NCBI RefSeq assembly: GCF_003263785.1
Contig: NZ_JYJK01000087.1
Location: 1 to 64,000 of the forward strand
Direction of reading: 5' to 3'
DNA from: Vibrio variabilis
GTDB lineage: Bacteria > Pseudomonadota > Gammaproteobacteria > Enterobacterales > Vibrionaceae
Length of the DNA stretch: 64,000 nucleotides
Every line of letters starts with the position of its first letter. Within the stretch, counting starts at the first letter, position 1. The notes beneath the pieces were generated by a model. It was given only the letters and a program-made list of their open reading frames with translations, ran no database searches and was not told the origin of the DNA. Below, piece by piece: positions 46,382 through 56,341 of the stretch. The translations under genes were made by a program, and so were the position numbers.

Positions 46382-47293
46382 ATGACAAAGAAATATGGCG
46401 ACCTGAATCTCTTGACGGTTTTTTTGGAAGTATATCGACTGCGCTCTATTACCCTCGCGTCTGAGGCGTTAGATATGAGCCAACCAGCGGTTAGTAATGC
46501 AATGAACCGGTTTCGAGAGCAAATAGGGGAAGAGCTGTTTGTCCGTGAGGGACGTGGCATCTCTCCAACTAGTACCGCTCACTATCTAGCAATTGAGTTG
46601 GAACCTATGATGAAACACATCGATCGCACAATCGATAACTTGAATGAATTTGATGTGAGCTCATCACGTAGTTTCAAGGTTTTGCTGCCAGAGCCACTTC
46701 TTTACGCGCTGCATAAGCCGCTCGAAAGTGACCCTAGACTTGGAAACTGTCAAATTGAATATGACATTATTCCACCTTCTCGAAGCGAACTTCTCAAATT
46801 ACTGTCGTTACAAAAGGTAGACCTAGCCATTGACGTCACCCCGGTTGACAATCTTAGCTATAAGTCAGAGCTCATATGTGAAGATCCTTTGACAGTGATC
46901 TGCAGTGAAAATCATCCCAGGGTAGGTGATAGCATATCAATGACAGAGTACCTTGGAGAGAGTCATGTCGCACTTGAGTTAAAGCGTCAGGGATTGCATG
47001 CTCTTGATTACTATACTAAAGAGCAATTTCAGCGCCGTATAAGAATGGAATGCTCATCGACCGTCGCAATGATTGCTATGGTCAGTGCTGGTGAACTACT
47101 TGGAGTTACAAGTGAGATGCTGTACCGCCAGTACGCTGTGCCTTTGAAAGTCCGTAAAGTGGCTGTACCATTTGAAATTAGCCCGATTCAGTACCACATG
47201 GTATATCACAAAAAAATGGCCAAGAACCCTGCCTTGCAGTGGCTAACATCTTTCGTACGAACAATTACTCAAGAAATGCAAACCCAAATATAG
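46382..47293 (+). CDS. LysR-family transcriptional regulator
   Basis: A 303-residue regulator. The start at MTKKYGDLNLLTVFL has GAGG five bases upstream and gives the usual N-terminal length. The helix-turn-helix is SITLASEALDMSQPAVSNAM. The C-terminal substrate-binding domain shows DLAIDVTPVDN and FQRRIRMECSSTVAMI. It lies 356 bases upstream of the alkylsulfatase gene on the same strand and is the obvious candidate for its control, which is inference from position. It does not resemble a named LysR closely enough for a symbol. Confidence 0.87.
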   Translation: MTKKYGDLNLLTVFLEVYRLRSITLASEALDMSQPAVSNAMNRFREQIGEELFVREGRGISPTSTAHYLAIELEPMMKHIDRTIDNLNEFDVSSSRSFKVLLPEPLLYALHKPLESDPRLGNCQIEYDIIPPSRSELLKLLSLQKVDLAIDVTPVDNLSYKSELICEDPLTVICSENHPRVGDSISMTEYLGESHVALELKRQGLHALDYYTKEQFQRRIRMECSSTVAMIAMVSAGELLGVTSEMLYRQYAVPLKVRKVAVPFEISPIQYHMVYHKKMAKNPALQWLTSFVRTITQEMQTQI

Positions 47294-47649
47294 ACTCTCG
47301 CTATCACGGGGTCGACCTCGGGCTTTTGCTTGAAGTGACCCCCTGTCTTAAGCATTCTATTAATGGAACTCAACCAAGCAACACCTCCTCCTCTCTCGTA
47401 ACCCCATCAAACATAGTGCTTCTATATTGGGAGCGCCTTAAACCATAGCCAACTTTAGCGGCTCAAAACGTTGTCGAAATTTGACTTGAAATGGTGTCTC
47501 GAAGTTTATCACCATTACGAAGTTTCTTGAGCATGACACAATACATTACCTTTGGTTATGTGTAGAAGGTATCTCTCCCTTATGTATTGTTATGTTCCAG
47601 TCTTCCAAAATAGCCTCATACCAACTTGAGACACACAAAGAGGCTCTCT
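47294..47649. other. Leader of the alkylsulfatase gene
   Basis: About 355 bases between the regulator and sulfatase genes. It should hold the sulfatase promoter. No clear T-N11-A LysR palindrome, hairpin or small gene was confidently found. Confidence 0.35.
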
Positions 47650-49692
47650 ATGAAAACACATTTTCACTCATCAGCTTTATCCATGGCTATTTTAGTATCA
47701 TTCGGCGCTGCCGCGGACAATGACTATGAATCCATCGATACTTATGCAGGTAAACCAGCGACCGAACATACCATTGCAGCGAATAACGAACTCGCGAAAA
47801 CGCTACCGTGGCAGGACACTTCTGCTTTTGAGCGTTCAAAGCGTGGGCTGATAGCAGCATTTGGTGATCACCGTGTAGGTGAGCTTCGCAACCGAATGTC
47901 TCACATGGATGTTGAGCATATTCGTAACGACCGACCAGACACTGTGAACCCCTCTATATGGCGTCAAGGTCAGATGAACTACGCTTCAGGTGGTCTTTAC
48001 CAAGTGACAGAGGGTGTGTATCAAATCCGCGGTGCGGATCTTTCAAATATGACTATCTATCGTACTGACAACGGCTATTTGATTCATGATCCTTTATTGC
48101 ACGATGAAGTTGCAGAAGCGGCATGGAACTTTGCGAAACAGCATTTACCTCCTATTAATGGTGAACACAAAATTACGGGTATGATTTATTCTCATACTCA
48201 TGCTGACCACTTCGGTGGATCTCGAGGCATTCTCAACACAGGCGACTTTATGGAAGATGCACCGGTGATTGCTCCTGGTGGTTTCATCAAAGAAATGGCT
48301 GACGAAAACATTATGGCCGGCAACGCAATGTCTCGACGAGCTCAATATCAATACGGACAATCACTAGAAAATGATCCTACGGGTATCGTGGATAACGCTT
48401 TAGGCATGGGCTTTGGCAAAGGCGCTGTAACGTTGGTTTCACCTACAACTGAAATTGTCGAGCGTGAAGAAATTCGTGTTATTGATGGACTTGAGGTTCA
48501 TTTCATCAATATGCCAGGTGCAGAAGCACCAGTGGAGATTGTCAACTATGTCCCAGCATATCGCTCATTAAATACTGCAGAGCTTACGTACGATGGTCAA
48601 CACAACATCTATACGTTCCGGGGTGCTAAAGTTCGCGACTCCCTTGCGTGGGCGAAGTACCTCACGGAGCTGAAGATGCGTTTTGTCGATGCAGGTCTGG
48701 TAGACAACATTCATTCGGCTCATTCAGCTCCTGTTTGGAATGACACAGAAACCGAAACCAACGAAATTGCACACTACATGGAGATGCAACGCGACAATTA
48801 CAGCTGGTTACATAACAACTCGGTTCGATTGGCAAACCATGGTGTTACGATTGGCGATGTAGGTCGAGAGATTGAAGCAATTGTACCGAAATCTCAAAGA
48901 CAAAATTGGGCATCTCGTGGGTATCATGGTTCATACAGCCATAACGCTCGTGCGATTGTAAATCTATATCTTGGTTATCATGACCTGAATCCGGTGAACA
49001 CCAATCCACTAAAAAGTGTCGATAAGTCTTGTACTTATGTGAAAGCGGCGGGTGCGGATAACTTCTATGCTGCGGCAAGAGCACACTTTGATGCCGGTGA
49101 ATATCAAGAGGCTGGCCAGCTATTAAATGACTTGGTTCAATGTAACCCAACGAACATTGAATATCGTGAGTTGCTAGCAGATACATTTGAGCAGCAAGGC
49201 TACCAATCAGAAACGATGGCGTGGCGCAACTCATATCTGCAGGGTGCCGTGGAACTGAGAACCAACGAAATTGGTGAATCTTTAAAAACAGCGTCAGAAG
49301 ATGTGATTGCAAATACCCCAACTACAAACTTCCTAGATCTTGTTGGTGTTCAGTTTAATGGTCCTAAGGCGGAACAAGCTGAGCTTAGCTTTAATATGGG
49401 TATCTACCATCCGGATATTGAGGAGCGTCACTACATAGAAGTATCGAATGCTACTTTTTCGCACATTCCTGTAACCGAGCTAGGGTTGGACAAAATGATG
49501 CCGCAGTTAGATACAGAAATTATTATACATAAATCAGATCTCACTCGCGTACTCACAGGGCAAACAACACTAGAGGCTCTGTTTGAAAATGGACAAGCAG
49601 GATTACGTGGTGAAGCTCAGAACCTAAAAGGCTTAAAAGATGCACTTGATGAGTTTGATATGAAGTTTGATATCTTACCTTTAATTCGTTAG
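47650..49692 (+). CDS. Alkyl/aryl-sulfatase, metallo-beta-lactamase fold
   Basis: A 680-residue secreted or periplasmic enzyme of the SdsA1/BDS1 class. A signal peptide ends near SFGAAADN. The metal site is His182-x-His184-x-Asp186-His187 in SHTHADHFGG. The alkylsulfatase dimerisation domain follows (WASRGYHGSYSHNARAIVN in outline; VNLYLGYHDLNP is diagnostic), and the C-terminal SCP2-like domain starts near residue 560. It hydrolyses primary alkyl sulfates such as dodecyl sulfate to alcohol and sulfate. Start chosen at MKTHFHSS because AAGAGG lies just upstream and the signal peptide begins there. Confidence 0.92.
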   Translation: MKTHFHSSALSMAILVSFGAAADNDYESIDTYAGKPATEHTIAANNELAKTLPWQDTSAFERSKRGLIAAFGDHRVGELRNRMSHMDVEHIRNDRPDTVNPSIWRQGQMNYASGGLYQVTEGVYQIRGADLSNMTIYRTDNGYLIHDPLLHDEVAEAAWNFAKQHLPPINGEHKITGMIYSHTHADHFGGSRGILNTGDFMEDAPVIAPGGFIKEMADENIMAGNAMSRRAQYQYGQSLENDPTGIVDNALGMGFGKGAVTLVSPTTEIVEREEIRVIDGLEVHFINMPGAEAPVEIVNYVPAYRSLNTAELTYDGQHNIYTFRGAKVRDSLAWAKYLTELKMRFVDAGLVDNIHSAHSAPVWNDTETETNEIAHYMEMQRDNYSWLHNNSVRLANHGVTIGDVGREIEAIVPKSQRQNWASRGYHGSYSHNARAIVNLYLGYHDLNPVNTNPLKSVDKSCTYVKAAGADNFYAAARAHFDAGEYQEAGQLLNDLVQCNPTNIEYRELLADTFEQQGYQSETMAWRNSYLQGAVELRTNEIGESLKTASEDVIANTPTTNFLDLVGVQFNGPKAEQAELSFNMGIYHPDIEERHYIEVSNATFSHIPVTELGLDKMMPQLDTEIIIHKSDLTRVLTGQTTLEALFENGQAGLRGEAQNLKGLKDALDEFDMKFDILPLIR

Positions 49693-49704
49693 CAAACTAA
49701 AGAA

Positions 49705-49730
49705 GAAAGGCGCTCAATAGAGCGCCTTTC
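49705..49730 (+). terminator. Terminator after the alkylsulfatase
   Basis: GAAAGGCGCT and AGCGCCTTTC form a stem around CAATAG. The T tail is short. Confidence 0.65.
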
Positions 49731-50015
49731 TGCTAATCAATTTCTCAATGGAAATTATAATATCAACATCCCATAGTTATTAAGAATGCCTCACTTTTAT
49801 AAAATCAACTTCGTTTGTTGTTGCAAAAATATTTAATTTAGTATTTAGGGCGGAGCTGGTGTTATGATGTTCCTACTATAATAATTGATCCAGTAAGGGT
49901 GCTAAAAGTGAAAATGTATTTGTAATAAATATGAGTAGTCATAATCTTGCGATTATTTAAATTGTCATCTTTATCCTTAAAATGACTAAAAATGTAATCA
50001 TATAAGGTTAATGAT
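49731..50015. other. AT-rich leader of the outer-membrane protein gene
   Basis: AT-rich sequence holding the promoter for the outer-membrane barrel gene. A ribosome site (AAGGTT) precedes its ATG. Nothing else was recognised. Confidence 0.35.
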
Positions 50016-50798
50016 ATGAGATTAAAACTAATTTTCGCACTATTGGCTTCTTCATCTATTGTTTGCGCAGAAGATAAACTGCAGGATATGTCAAATCCTA
50101 TTGCTATCTATACTCAGGCAGGAGTCGGTCTTTCAAATAAAGGTATCAACCTGAAATTTGGTAATACTTATGACACGGGCAATGATACCTCTGCAGGTAT
50201 GAATATTATCGAGTTGAAAGGCATCATGGGTGACACATTTGGCTGGGCTGATGAGAGTGTGTCCAGTAACAGTATTGATAGTTTTCGGATCCGAAATTTC
50301 TATGGTTCTACAGAAACCTGGTCTGGTCGGCAGCTAGATTTGGACTGGCGCTTTCATACCCGGCCACCACTGAATGACCTGGGTATAAATAGTTATGGAA
50401 CCGCATCATATGCTTTGGCTCAGGCACTGCCACCGCTCGGTCCATTTCAACTTTTCCCGATTATTGGTGTGGGTGCCATTATTACTGATACTGATGATGG
50501 TTTTAAGTTACCAGGGGTTTTTGCTGTCGCTGGTTTCTACGGCAAGGTTACGCTCTCCGACAAAATCTGGCTTAACTATAACCCTATGTATATGCGAGGT
50601 ATCTCTGGAGTCAAAACACCATTTGGCGACATGAATGAACAGTCGCTGCTTGCTCACGAAATTGCCGCCTCATATCAACTAAATCCACGCCAGAATATTC
50701 GCCTTTTCGTCAACTTTACCAATCGGGATGATGACAGTAGTTGGAGTTATTTGAATGACAAAGGAGACATTAGGTTCGAGTTTAACCATCAGTTCTGA
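50016..50798 (+). CDS. Outer-membrane beta-barrel protein of unknown function
   Basis: A 260-residue protein with a signal peptide ending near SSIVCAED. The rest alternates polar and hydrophobic residues and is rich in Gly, Tyr, Trp and Asn, as in a beta-barrel, and it ends with the terminal Phe of outer-membrane proteins (RFEFNHQF). Aromatic pairs such as WRFHTRPPLNDLG and YNPMYMRGISG are visible. No family is recognised. It is 115 bases upstream of a coiled-coil protein gene and is the first of a plus-strand set that continues with rhomboid and lipid-kinase genes. Confidence 0.7.
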   Translation: MRLKLIFALLASSSIVCAEDKLQDMSNPIAIYTQAGVGLSNKGINLKFGNTYDTGNDTSAGMNIIELKGIMGDTFGWADESVSSNSIDSFRIRNFYGSTETWSGRQLDLDWRFHTRPPLNDLGINSYGTASYALAQALPPLGPFQLFPIIGVGAIITDTDDGFKLPGVFAVAGFYGKVTLSDKIWLNYNPMYMRGISGVKTPFGDMNEQSLLAHEIAASYQLNPRQNIRLFVNFTNRDDDSSWSYLNDKGDIRFEFNHQF

Positions 50799-50913
50799 TA
50801 TTGGATTTGTGAATGTTATAAAATCAGTCGGCTTTATTTATTAAGTTACCTCTAAGAGCTAGAATGAATTTAGAAAGTTAACCAGTTAATTATTTAGTAA
50901 CCCGGAGTAAATT

Positions 50914-51744
50914 ATGTCAATTAAAACTGAAGAAAGAATTTTTTCTAATGAAGATAGTATAAAAGGTAGTAGTGACGCAGCCAAGTTTAGCGCCTCGGTG
51001 GCAAAGAGGCTGGATACAGCAGCAGATAGACTTGAGACCATACGAGGAACAATTAAAAGCGCTCCTAAAGATCTAGGTGATAAAATTAGTGTGGCTAGAG
51101 AAAGGCTAGCGGAAAACAATGCAGACTTTAATAGAAATATCGCTGAGAAAAGTTGTGAAATAAAAGAGCACTTGCAAAAATCCAAAGAAGAGCTGGATGA
51201 AAAAATTGAAGAGTTGAAAGTTAACGCTGCAACAAAAAATGCTGAGCTGAAAGCTTGTGCTGCAGAAAAGCGTGAAGCTCTGAGTAACAAAGTTGAACAA
51301 AGCTGCCAAGCAATGGATAAAAACCTAGATGCAATTGCCGATCGTATCGATGAAAAAGATGCTGCACTACGTGCTGAATATCAGAATTCAAAAACTGATT
51401 TCAATGAGTCGATGGCTGAGACTAAGCGAACATTGGCTAATGGTAACGCTTCATTACGTCAAGGCATTGAAAGTGCAGGCAGTAAAGTCAAAGATAAATG
51501 TCACGGCGTCAAAGATGCTATTGACACCAAGGTGGCTAAAGCCAAATCCAATGTCTCTGATTGGCAGAACGACAAGAAACTGGCGAAATTAACGCGCCGC
51601 GCTGAGAAAACTGAAGATAGAGCAGAAGAGCAGGTTGTTAACGTACTACAAGCGTTGTTTGAAGCCGAGCATGCCTGCCTCGATGCACTGGAAGCGAGAC
51701 TGGAGCTTGAAAAAGCCCAAGCTGATATCGAGAAAGCACAATAA
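50914..51744 (+). CDS. Long coiled-coil protein of unknown function
   Basis: A 276-residue, strongly charged, helix-forming protein with no signal peptide and no membrane segment. Heptad-like Ala/Glu/Lys repeats cover nearly the whole length (for example KSKEELDEKIEELKVN, then EKREALSNKVEQSC). Single Cys residues recur at intervals (KSCEIK, KACAAEK, QSCQAM, DKCHGV, HACLDA). Trp occurs once and Pro once. It has no recognised family but resembles apolipoprotein-like or LEA-like stress proteins in composition. GGAG precedes the ATG. Confidence 0.7.
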   Translation: MSIKTEERIFSNEDSIKGSSDAAKFSASVAKRLDTAADRLETIRGTIKSAPKDLGDKISVARERLAENNADFNRNIAEKSCEIKEHLQKSKEELDEKIEELKVNAATKNAELKACAAEKREALSNKVEQSCQAMDKNLDAIADRIDEKDAALRAEYQNSKTDFNESMAETKRTLANGNASLRQGIESAGSKVKDKCHGVKDAIDTKVAKAKSNVSDWQNDKKLAKLTRRAEKTEDRAEEQVVNVLQALFEAEHACLDALEARLELEKAQADIEKAQ

Positions 51745-51797
51745 AGTACTGGAGGGAAAGGGGAGAACCTTTCCCTCTTCATTGTGAGGAGTCTCCC

Positions 51798-52552
51798 ATG
51801 AACAAAACCCCAAACCTTGTTCTTACCCTGATCGCTATCAATTTGGTGATTTTCTTCTTTCCCGGTGATGTAGGCCGCTGGTTGAATCATGTCATTGCTT
51901 TATATTTTCCTGAGCATAACAACTTTCGGATTTGGCAGTTGGTGAGTTACATGTTTGCCCATGGTGGCATTTCTCATCTTATGTTGAATATGTACACCCT
52001 TTATGTTTTTGGAAGTGTGTTGGAAAACATTTGGGGTGGGAGAAAGTTTTTAGCCTATTACCTATTGACGGGGTTCGGCGGTGCGGTGTTATACACGCTG
52101 GTAAATAACTATAACTTCACCAACATTGTCAACGAGTTATATGCTGCAGGCATTTCTACAGCTGAATATCGCGGAATGCTATCAGCCAGTCAGTTTCGTC
52201 CACAATCATAACCGCTATGGGGGAAGACCGTCTGTTACAGTTTTACCGTATTTTAAACGGAGCGGTTGTCGGTGCATCTGGCGCTATTTATGGTCTGCTG
52301 GTGGGCTTTGCCATGCTTTTTCCAAAAGCAAAAATGTCGTTATTTTTTCTGCCAGTTTCTCTACCCGCTCTGTACGCTATTGGCGTGTTTATCGCCATCG
52401 ATTTGTTCTTTGGTCTGAGCTCCCATACTGTGGGGAATATAGCCCACTTCGCTCATGTTGGAGGTGCATTAAGCGGTGCGTTACTGACCTCTATATGGCT
52501 GAGAAAATCACACGATGCTCCCAGAACGCTCTCGTATTCGACTAAAAAATAG
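51798..52552 (+). CDS. Rhomboid-family intramembrane serine protease, frame disrupted
   Basis: A rhomboid protease of about 251 residues after one base is added between about 52185 and 52200. The N-terminal helix contains LTLIAINLVIFFF; the segment AHGGISHLMLNMYTLYVFG carries the conserved N-x-x-x pattern of helix 2. After the break the neighbouring frame resumes TAMGEDRLLQFYRILNGA and then the catalytic GASGAIYG (Ser) and the catalytic His in IAHFAHVGGALSG. It cleaves transmembrane substrates in the inner membrane. It is 53 bases after the coiled-coil gene and 12 bases before the lipid kinase gene. Confidence 0.87.
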
Positions 52553-52564
52553 GCTGGAGGTAAC

Positions 52565-53493
52565 ATGAAAGCCCGATTAATTATTAATGGAAAAAAAGCC
52601 GCTTCTTCCGCACTGCGCCAAGCTGTAACCAATTGCCGGTTAGCAGGTACTGAACTGGATGTTAGGGTCACTTGGGAACACGGGGACATAGCCCGTTTAT
52701 GTGATGAAGCCAAGCAGGAAGGTTTCGACAACTCAGGAGCTCGGCTTATCATTGCTGGCGGTGATGGTACCATCAATGAAGTGGTTAACGCCGTTATGCG
52801 TTGGCCTAGTGAGCAGCGTCCTACTTTGGGTATCGTGCCTATGGGTACGGCCAATGACTTCGCTAAATCATGTGAACTTCCAGAGTCAACTGAGCTGGCA
52901 CTTCAAGTTGCCCTAACAGGCAGCTCTTCGGCGGTGGATGTCGGGCGCTGTGATGCCACCCATCTAAGCGAGCCACTTTGGTTTGCTAATATGTTAACTG
53001 TTGGCTTTGGTGCACAGGTGACAGCCCAGACACCTGTGGAGCTAAAAATGTTCTAGGCGGTAGCGCATACACGTTAGCAGGTCTGGTACAAGCGGCGCAG
53101 TTTAAGCCTTTCAAGGTGACAGTGCAGTGTGATGGCTACGCGTTCTCCGGTAACGTGATTGCGGGTGCGCTTTGTAACGGTCGTTTTGCCGGTGGTGGTC
53201 AGGAACTGGGCAAAGGAGCAAAGCTAACAGATGGTCAGATGCAGATCTGTTTTCTAAAAGATTTTCCCAAAAGTGCAGTAGCGAAAGTGCTAAAGGAGAT
53301 TGCTGACTATAATCAAACTGGTCATTGTGCAGGCGAATATTTGGTGAGTTTTAAGAGTACTGAACTTATAGCTGTCACTAGCCAGGCGGTTGCAACAAAC
53401 CTTGATGGAGAACCACAGCAGCTTCACGCAGGTCGCTTTTCGGTCGAACCTGCAAGTTTGAAACTGTCTTTACCCTCTTATGCTCGTCATTAA
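52565..53493 (+). CDS. YegS-type lipid/diacylglycerol kinase, frame disrupted
   Basis: A lipid kinase of about 309 residues after restoring one A in the run at 53044-53048, which turns ELKMF-stop into ELKNVLGGSAYTLAGLVQ. The N-terminal catalytic domain has LIIAGGDGTINEVVNAVM with the GGDGT nucleotide motif and VPMGTANDFAKSC. The C-terminal domain is a beta sandwich with AGALCNGRFAGGGQELGKGA. YegS phosphorylates lipids such as phosphatidylglycerol in vitro. It follows the rhomboid gene by 12 bases and is closed by a good terminator. Confidence 0.88.
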
Positions 53494-53518
53494 TCGCTAA
53501 TCATAAGCTCATTTCTAT

Positions 53519-53544
53519 GGCCGGCATTCAGACCGGCCTTTTTT
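53519..53544 (+). terminator. Terminator after the lipid kinase gene
   Basis: GGCCGG and CCGGCC pair around CATTCAGA, followed by six Ts. Confidence 0.88.
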
Positions 53545-54163
53545 ATCTGTGATCCAAAGTATACTTGCGCCTGTCACGCTGAAGGTCAGGAGGCACCTAC
53601 CAAGCAATTTATCTGTTGTTCATTGTGTTAGCGCCGTGTAACTTCCCAGGCGACCACCACTTTAAGCAAGAGTAAGGGCTAAAAAGGGCAGGTATGGCCA
53701 CATGGCAATGTCAGCTCTTTAGCTTTTTACGTCAACAAAAAGCTTACTTATCCACTGTGCATGAGAGATCCATTAGATTGCTTAACGTAGTGCTGGAATT
53801 TCAAAGATGAATATAAATGTGACGAAGATATTATTGCACTAACCACATTGGAGAACTAGCAGGGCGGCAAGAATGCTTGATTGCTGCGATGAAGGAGTAA
53901 GGCTAATAAACTTAGGGCACTCAGAACATAAACCTTAGACAAGAGCTGTATATACTATTTGAGAAAAGAAGCTTGGATGTGCAAGCTGTGACCATGTAGA
54001 GGTACGATACGCTTGACGTTGTGTTTGAGCATAATGAGGAACTGACCACTGTATGACATTAACTTATGGGTGTGGTTGGTTCCAGTTTGGAATAAGGTAG
54101 TGTCATTATTTGGATTGTCAGAGGTGAAAGGCATTGAAAACTAACCAATGCCTCTCAACCAAA
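53545..54163. other. Gene-free stretch before the AarF-type gene
   Basis: About 620 bases without an open frame of useful length on either strand. Short stretches look like decayed coding DNA, but no family could be named. No inverted repeat marking an element was found. Confidence 0.4.
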
Positions 54164-55837
54164 TCATGAGCTCCTGCTGCGCTGATATAACTTGCCCGAT
54201 GCATTCACCGCGCGAAGTAGCTTAAAACCCAACCCGGTACCAGTCCCTATCATTACCAGACCAATTATAGAAGCACCGTTGAGGAGAGGAGGAATGCTGT
54301 TGCTCAAAACGAGACAACCTCCTAGAAAGGTACTTCCACTTAATAGACCGTAAACCAGTCGGTTAACCACCGCATCCAGATGACGGTGCTGCAGATTCAC
54401 TTCCACTGTTCCGTCATTAATTTTATGGAGAGCTTTATCCAGAAAACGCGGGATAAGGGTGAGTGTCTGCTCCCATGCCAACGCAGACTTTGTTAGCTTG
54501 TTGCTCAACCGTTTGGGTGACAAGCGCTGGCGCTGTAATCGTTGCAGGTAGGGCTGAATCGCTTCGGCTAGACTAATGTGTTGCTCTAATGAACGGGAGG
54601 TGCCATCGAGCATCAAAAGTACTCTTAATAGCATGGAAACCGATGATGGGATAATCAAGTGATGTTTGCGAACAATATCTGTGAAGCGGGTGATCACCGC
54701 GCTGGTATCCAACTCACTAAGGCTCAGGCTAAAATAATTGTGAATAAAATCCTCTATATCCAACTGAAAGCTATCACTATCAAGTTGTGAATGTCCCTGA
54801 CAAAGCTGCAGTACGTAGTGACTTACTTCCTCGGCGTCTTTGTCCACTGCAGCCAAAAGGATTTTTTCTACTAGAGTGCTATCCTGGCGTGTAAGTCGTA
54901 CGACCATACCATAATCCAGCAGCCCTATCACTCCTCCGTCGAGCAACCAAAGGTTGCCTGGGTGGGGATCGGCATGAAATAGTTGATCACGAAAAATCAT
55001 GTCTAGGTACATATTGATACCAGTGTGAAATATCGCCTTACTATTGTAAGCACAGTCTTTCATGCGATTAGTATCACCAATACTGAAACCGTTCAGTCGC
55101 TCCATACAGAGTACGCGGGCTGTAGAGTATTGTCGCCAGGTGACAGGAATTTTCACTCTGTTGTTATGTCGGAAGTGTTGCCGAAATAACTCCATACTCC
55201 GTAGCTCTCTAGCATAATCTAGTTCACCAAGAAGAGCCCGGCTAAAGTCATTGACCAATCTTTTGGGTTGATACAGACGAAGATTGCTTTCGTACTTCTC
55301 CGCTAGGTTAGCCAATAAAGCGAGTATTTCTAGGTCGGCTTTTATGGTGTCCGCAATCCCCTGGTGTTGAAGTTTTACTACTACCTCTTCGCCGGTATGT
55401 AATCTGGCCAAATGAACCTGACCTATCGAAGCCGAACCAAGCGGAGTAAAGTCAAACTCAGCAAACAAGGTACTGATTGGGGCACCCAACTCTTGCTCAA
55501 GGCATTGGATGACATAATCTTGGTCATCCGCTGGCACCTCTGATTGTAATTTACTCAACTCATGGGCTATTTCCGGACCGATCAAGTCAGCTCGGGTACT
55601 AAGCAGTTGACCCAGTTTAATAAAAGTTGTGCCCAGCTCAATGAACGCCATTCTGAGTCGAATGGGCAATGAAGCCCTCTTTGACTCTTGTTGTTCTGTT
55701 GTACTGATCAGTGCTTTAGTAAATTCTGGGTCGCTATCTTTTATCCAGTGAGCAAAACCATATTTGTGCAGTATTGTTACTATGGTTCGAAAGCGGCTAG
55801 CGTTGTTTTTGTATTGGCTGAATTTTCGGATTTTCAT
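54164..55837 (-). CDS. ABC1/AarF/UbiB-family atypical kinase
   Basis: A 557-residue protein of the UbiB/AarF family. The diagnostic KxGQ motif is present (FIKLGQLLSTRADLIGP), followed by GSASIGQVHLARLHTGEEV (Ala-rich loop), VVKLQHQGI and, in the C-lobe, FRDQLFHADPHPGNLWLL and LLDYGMVVRL. Two hydrophobic segments lie at the C-terminus (about 490-545). UbiB members act as ATPases in ubiquinone biosynthesis. The housekeeping ubiB normally lies beside ubiE, so this is probably a paralogue. It overlaps the small gene upstream by four bases. Confidence 0.85.
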   Translation of the reverse strand: MKIRKFSQYKNNASRFRTIVTILHKYGFAHWIKDSDPEFTKALISTTEQQESKRASLPIRLRMAFIELGTTFIKLGQLLSTRADLIGPEIAHELSKLQSEVPADDQDYVIQCLEQELGAPISTLFAEFDFTPLGSASIGQVHLARLHTGEEVVVKLQHQGIADTIKADLEILALLANLAEKYESNLRLYQPKRLVNDFSRALLGELDYARELRSMELFRQHFRHNNRVKIPVTWRQYSTARVLCMERLNGFSIGDTNRMKDCAYNSKAIFHTGINMYLDMIFRDQLFHADPHPGNLWLLDGGVIGLLDYGMVVRLTRQDSTLVEKILLAAVDKDAEEVSHYVLQLCQGHSQLDSDSFQLDIEDFIHNYFSLSLSELDTSAVITRFTDIVRKHHLIIPSSVSMLLRVLLMLDGTSRSLEQHISLAEAIQPYLQRLQRQRLSPKRLSNKLTKSALAWEQTLTLIPRFLDKALHKINDGTVEVNLQHRHLDAVVNRLVYGLLSGSTFLGGCLVLSNSIPPLLNGASIIGLVMIGTGTGLGFKLLRAVNASGKLYQRSRSS

Positions 55838-56106
55838 AGCAGGAATCCTTCAGCTTCGTTCACTTTTTCCTGCCGTTTTTGCCTGCTATATACCTCTTTT
55901 GGTACAAATTCAGAAGGTAAGATTTTACGGAAATCAACTTGTTGGAGGAATCGCCCATTGAATTCAGAACACCCAGAAGTAGGTTGAGCTTGACCAAATT
56001 GAGCCAAGTCTGGTACGTCGCGCTGATAGGGGACTATGTAATCAGTCTGTACTGTTTCTAATACTTGTCGAACCGTAGCGGGGATAAATCGATTAATAGC
56101 TATCAT
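55834..56106 (-). CDS. Small protein of unknown function, coupled to AarF-type gene
   Basis: A 90-residue soluble protein starting MIAINRFIPATVRQVLETVQ. That ATG is preferred over 56133 because AAAGGAG lies five bases before it. The middle is polar with QPTSGCSEFNGRF and the end is basic (VYSRQKRQEKVNEAEG). No family is recognised. It ends with ATGA overlapping the AarF-type start, so the two are translationally coupled. The partnership may mean that it modulates the kinase-like protein, which is inference. Confidence 0.65.
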   Translation of the reverse strand: MIAINRFIPATVRQVLETVQTDYIVPYQRDVPDLAQFGQAQPTSGCSEFNGRFLQQVDFRKILPSEFVPKEVYSRQKRQEKVNEAEGFLL

Positions 56107-56341
56107 TGTCTCTCCTTTCTTTGATAAATACATTATTTACTAGCTAGGCAAGACGGATAAATAAATCAGAATTGGTACTACTTATTCACGGGCTGTATAT
56201 ATGTTTTCATTCCTAAGTCCAAGAGGCGGTGTCACTTAATATAACCAGACATTATAAATGGTTATATCGCTGACAATGTTTTTTTTCAAGCTGATGGTTA
56301 TATTCTTAGAATCTGAACTTTCAGATTAAAGAGGTTATCTT

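Noticed and set aside
53545..54163. Possible integrase or transposase debris
   Set aside because: Short fragments only; no family motif or terminal repeat could be named.
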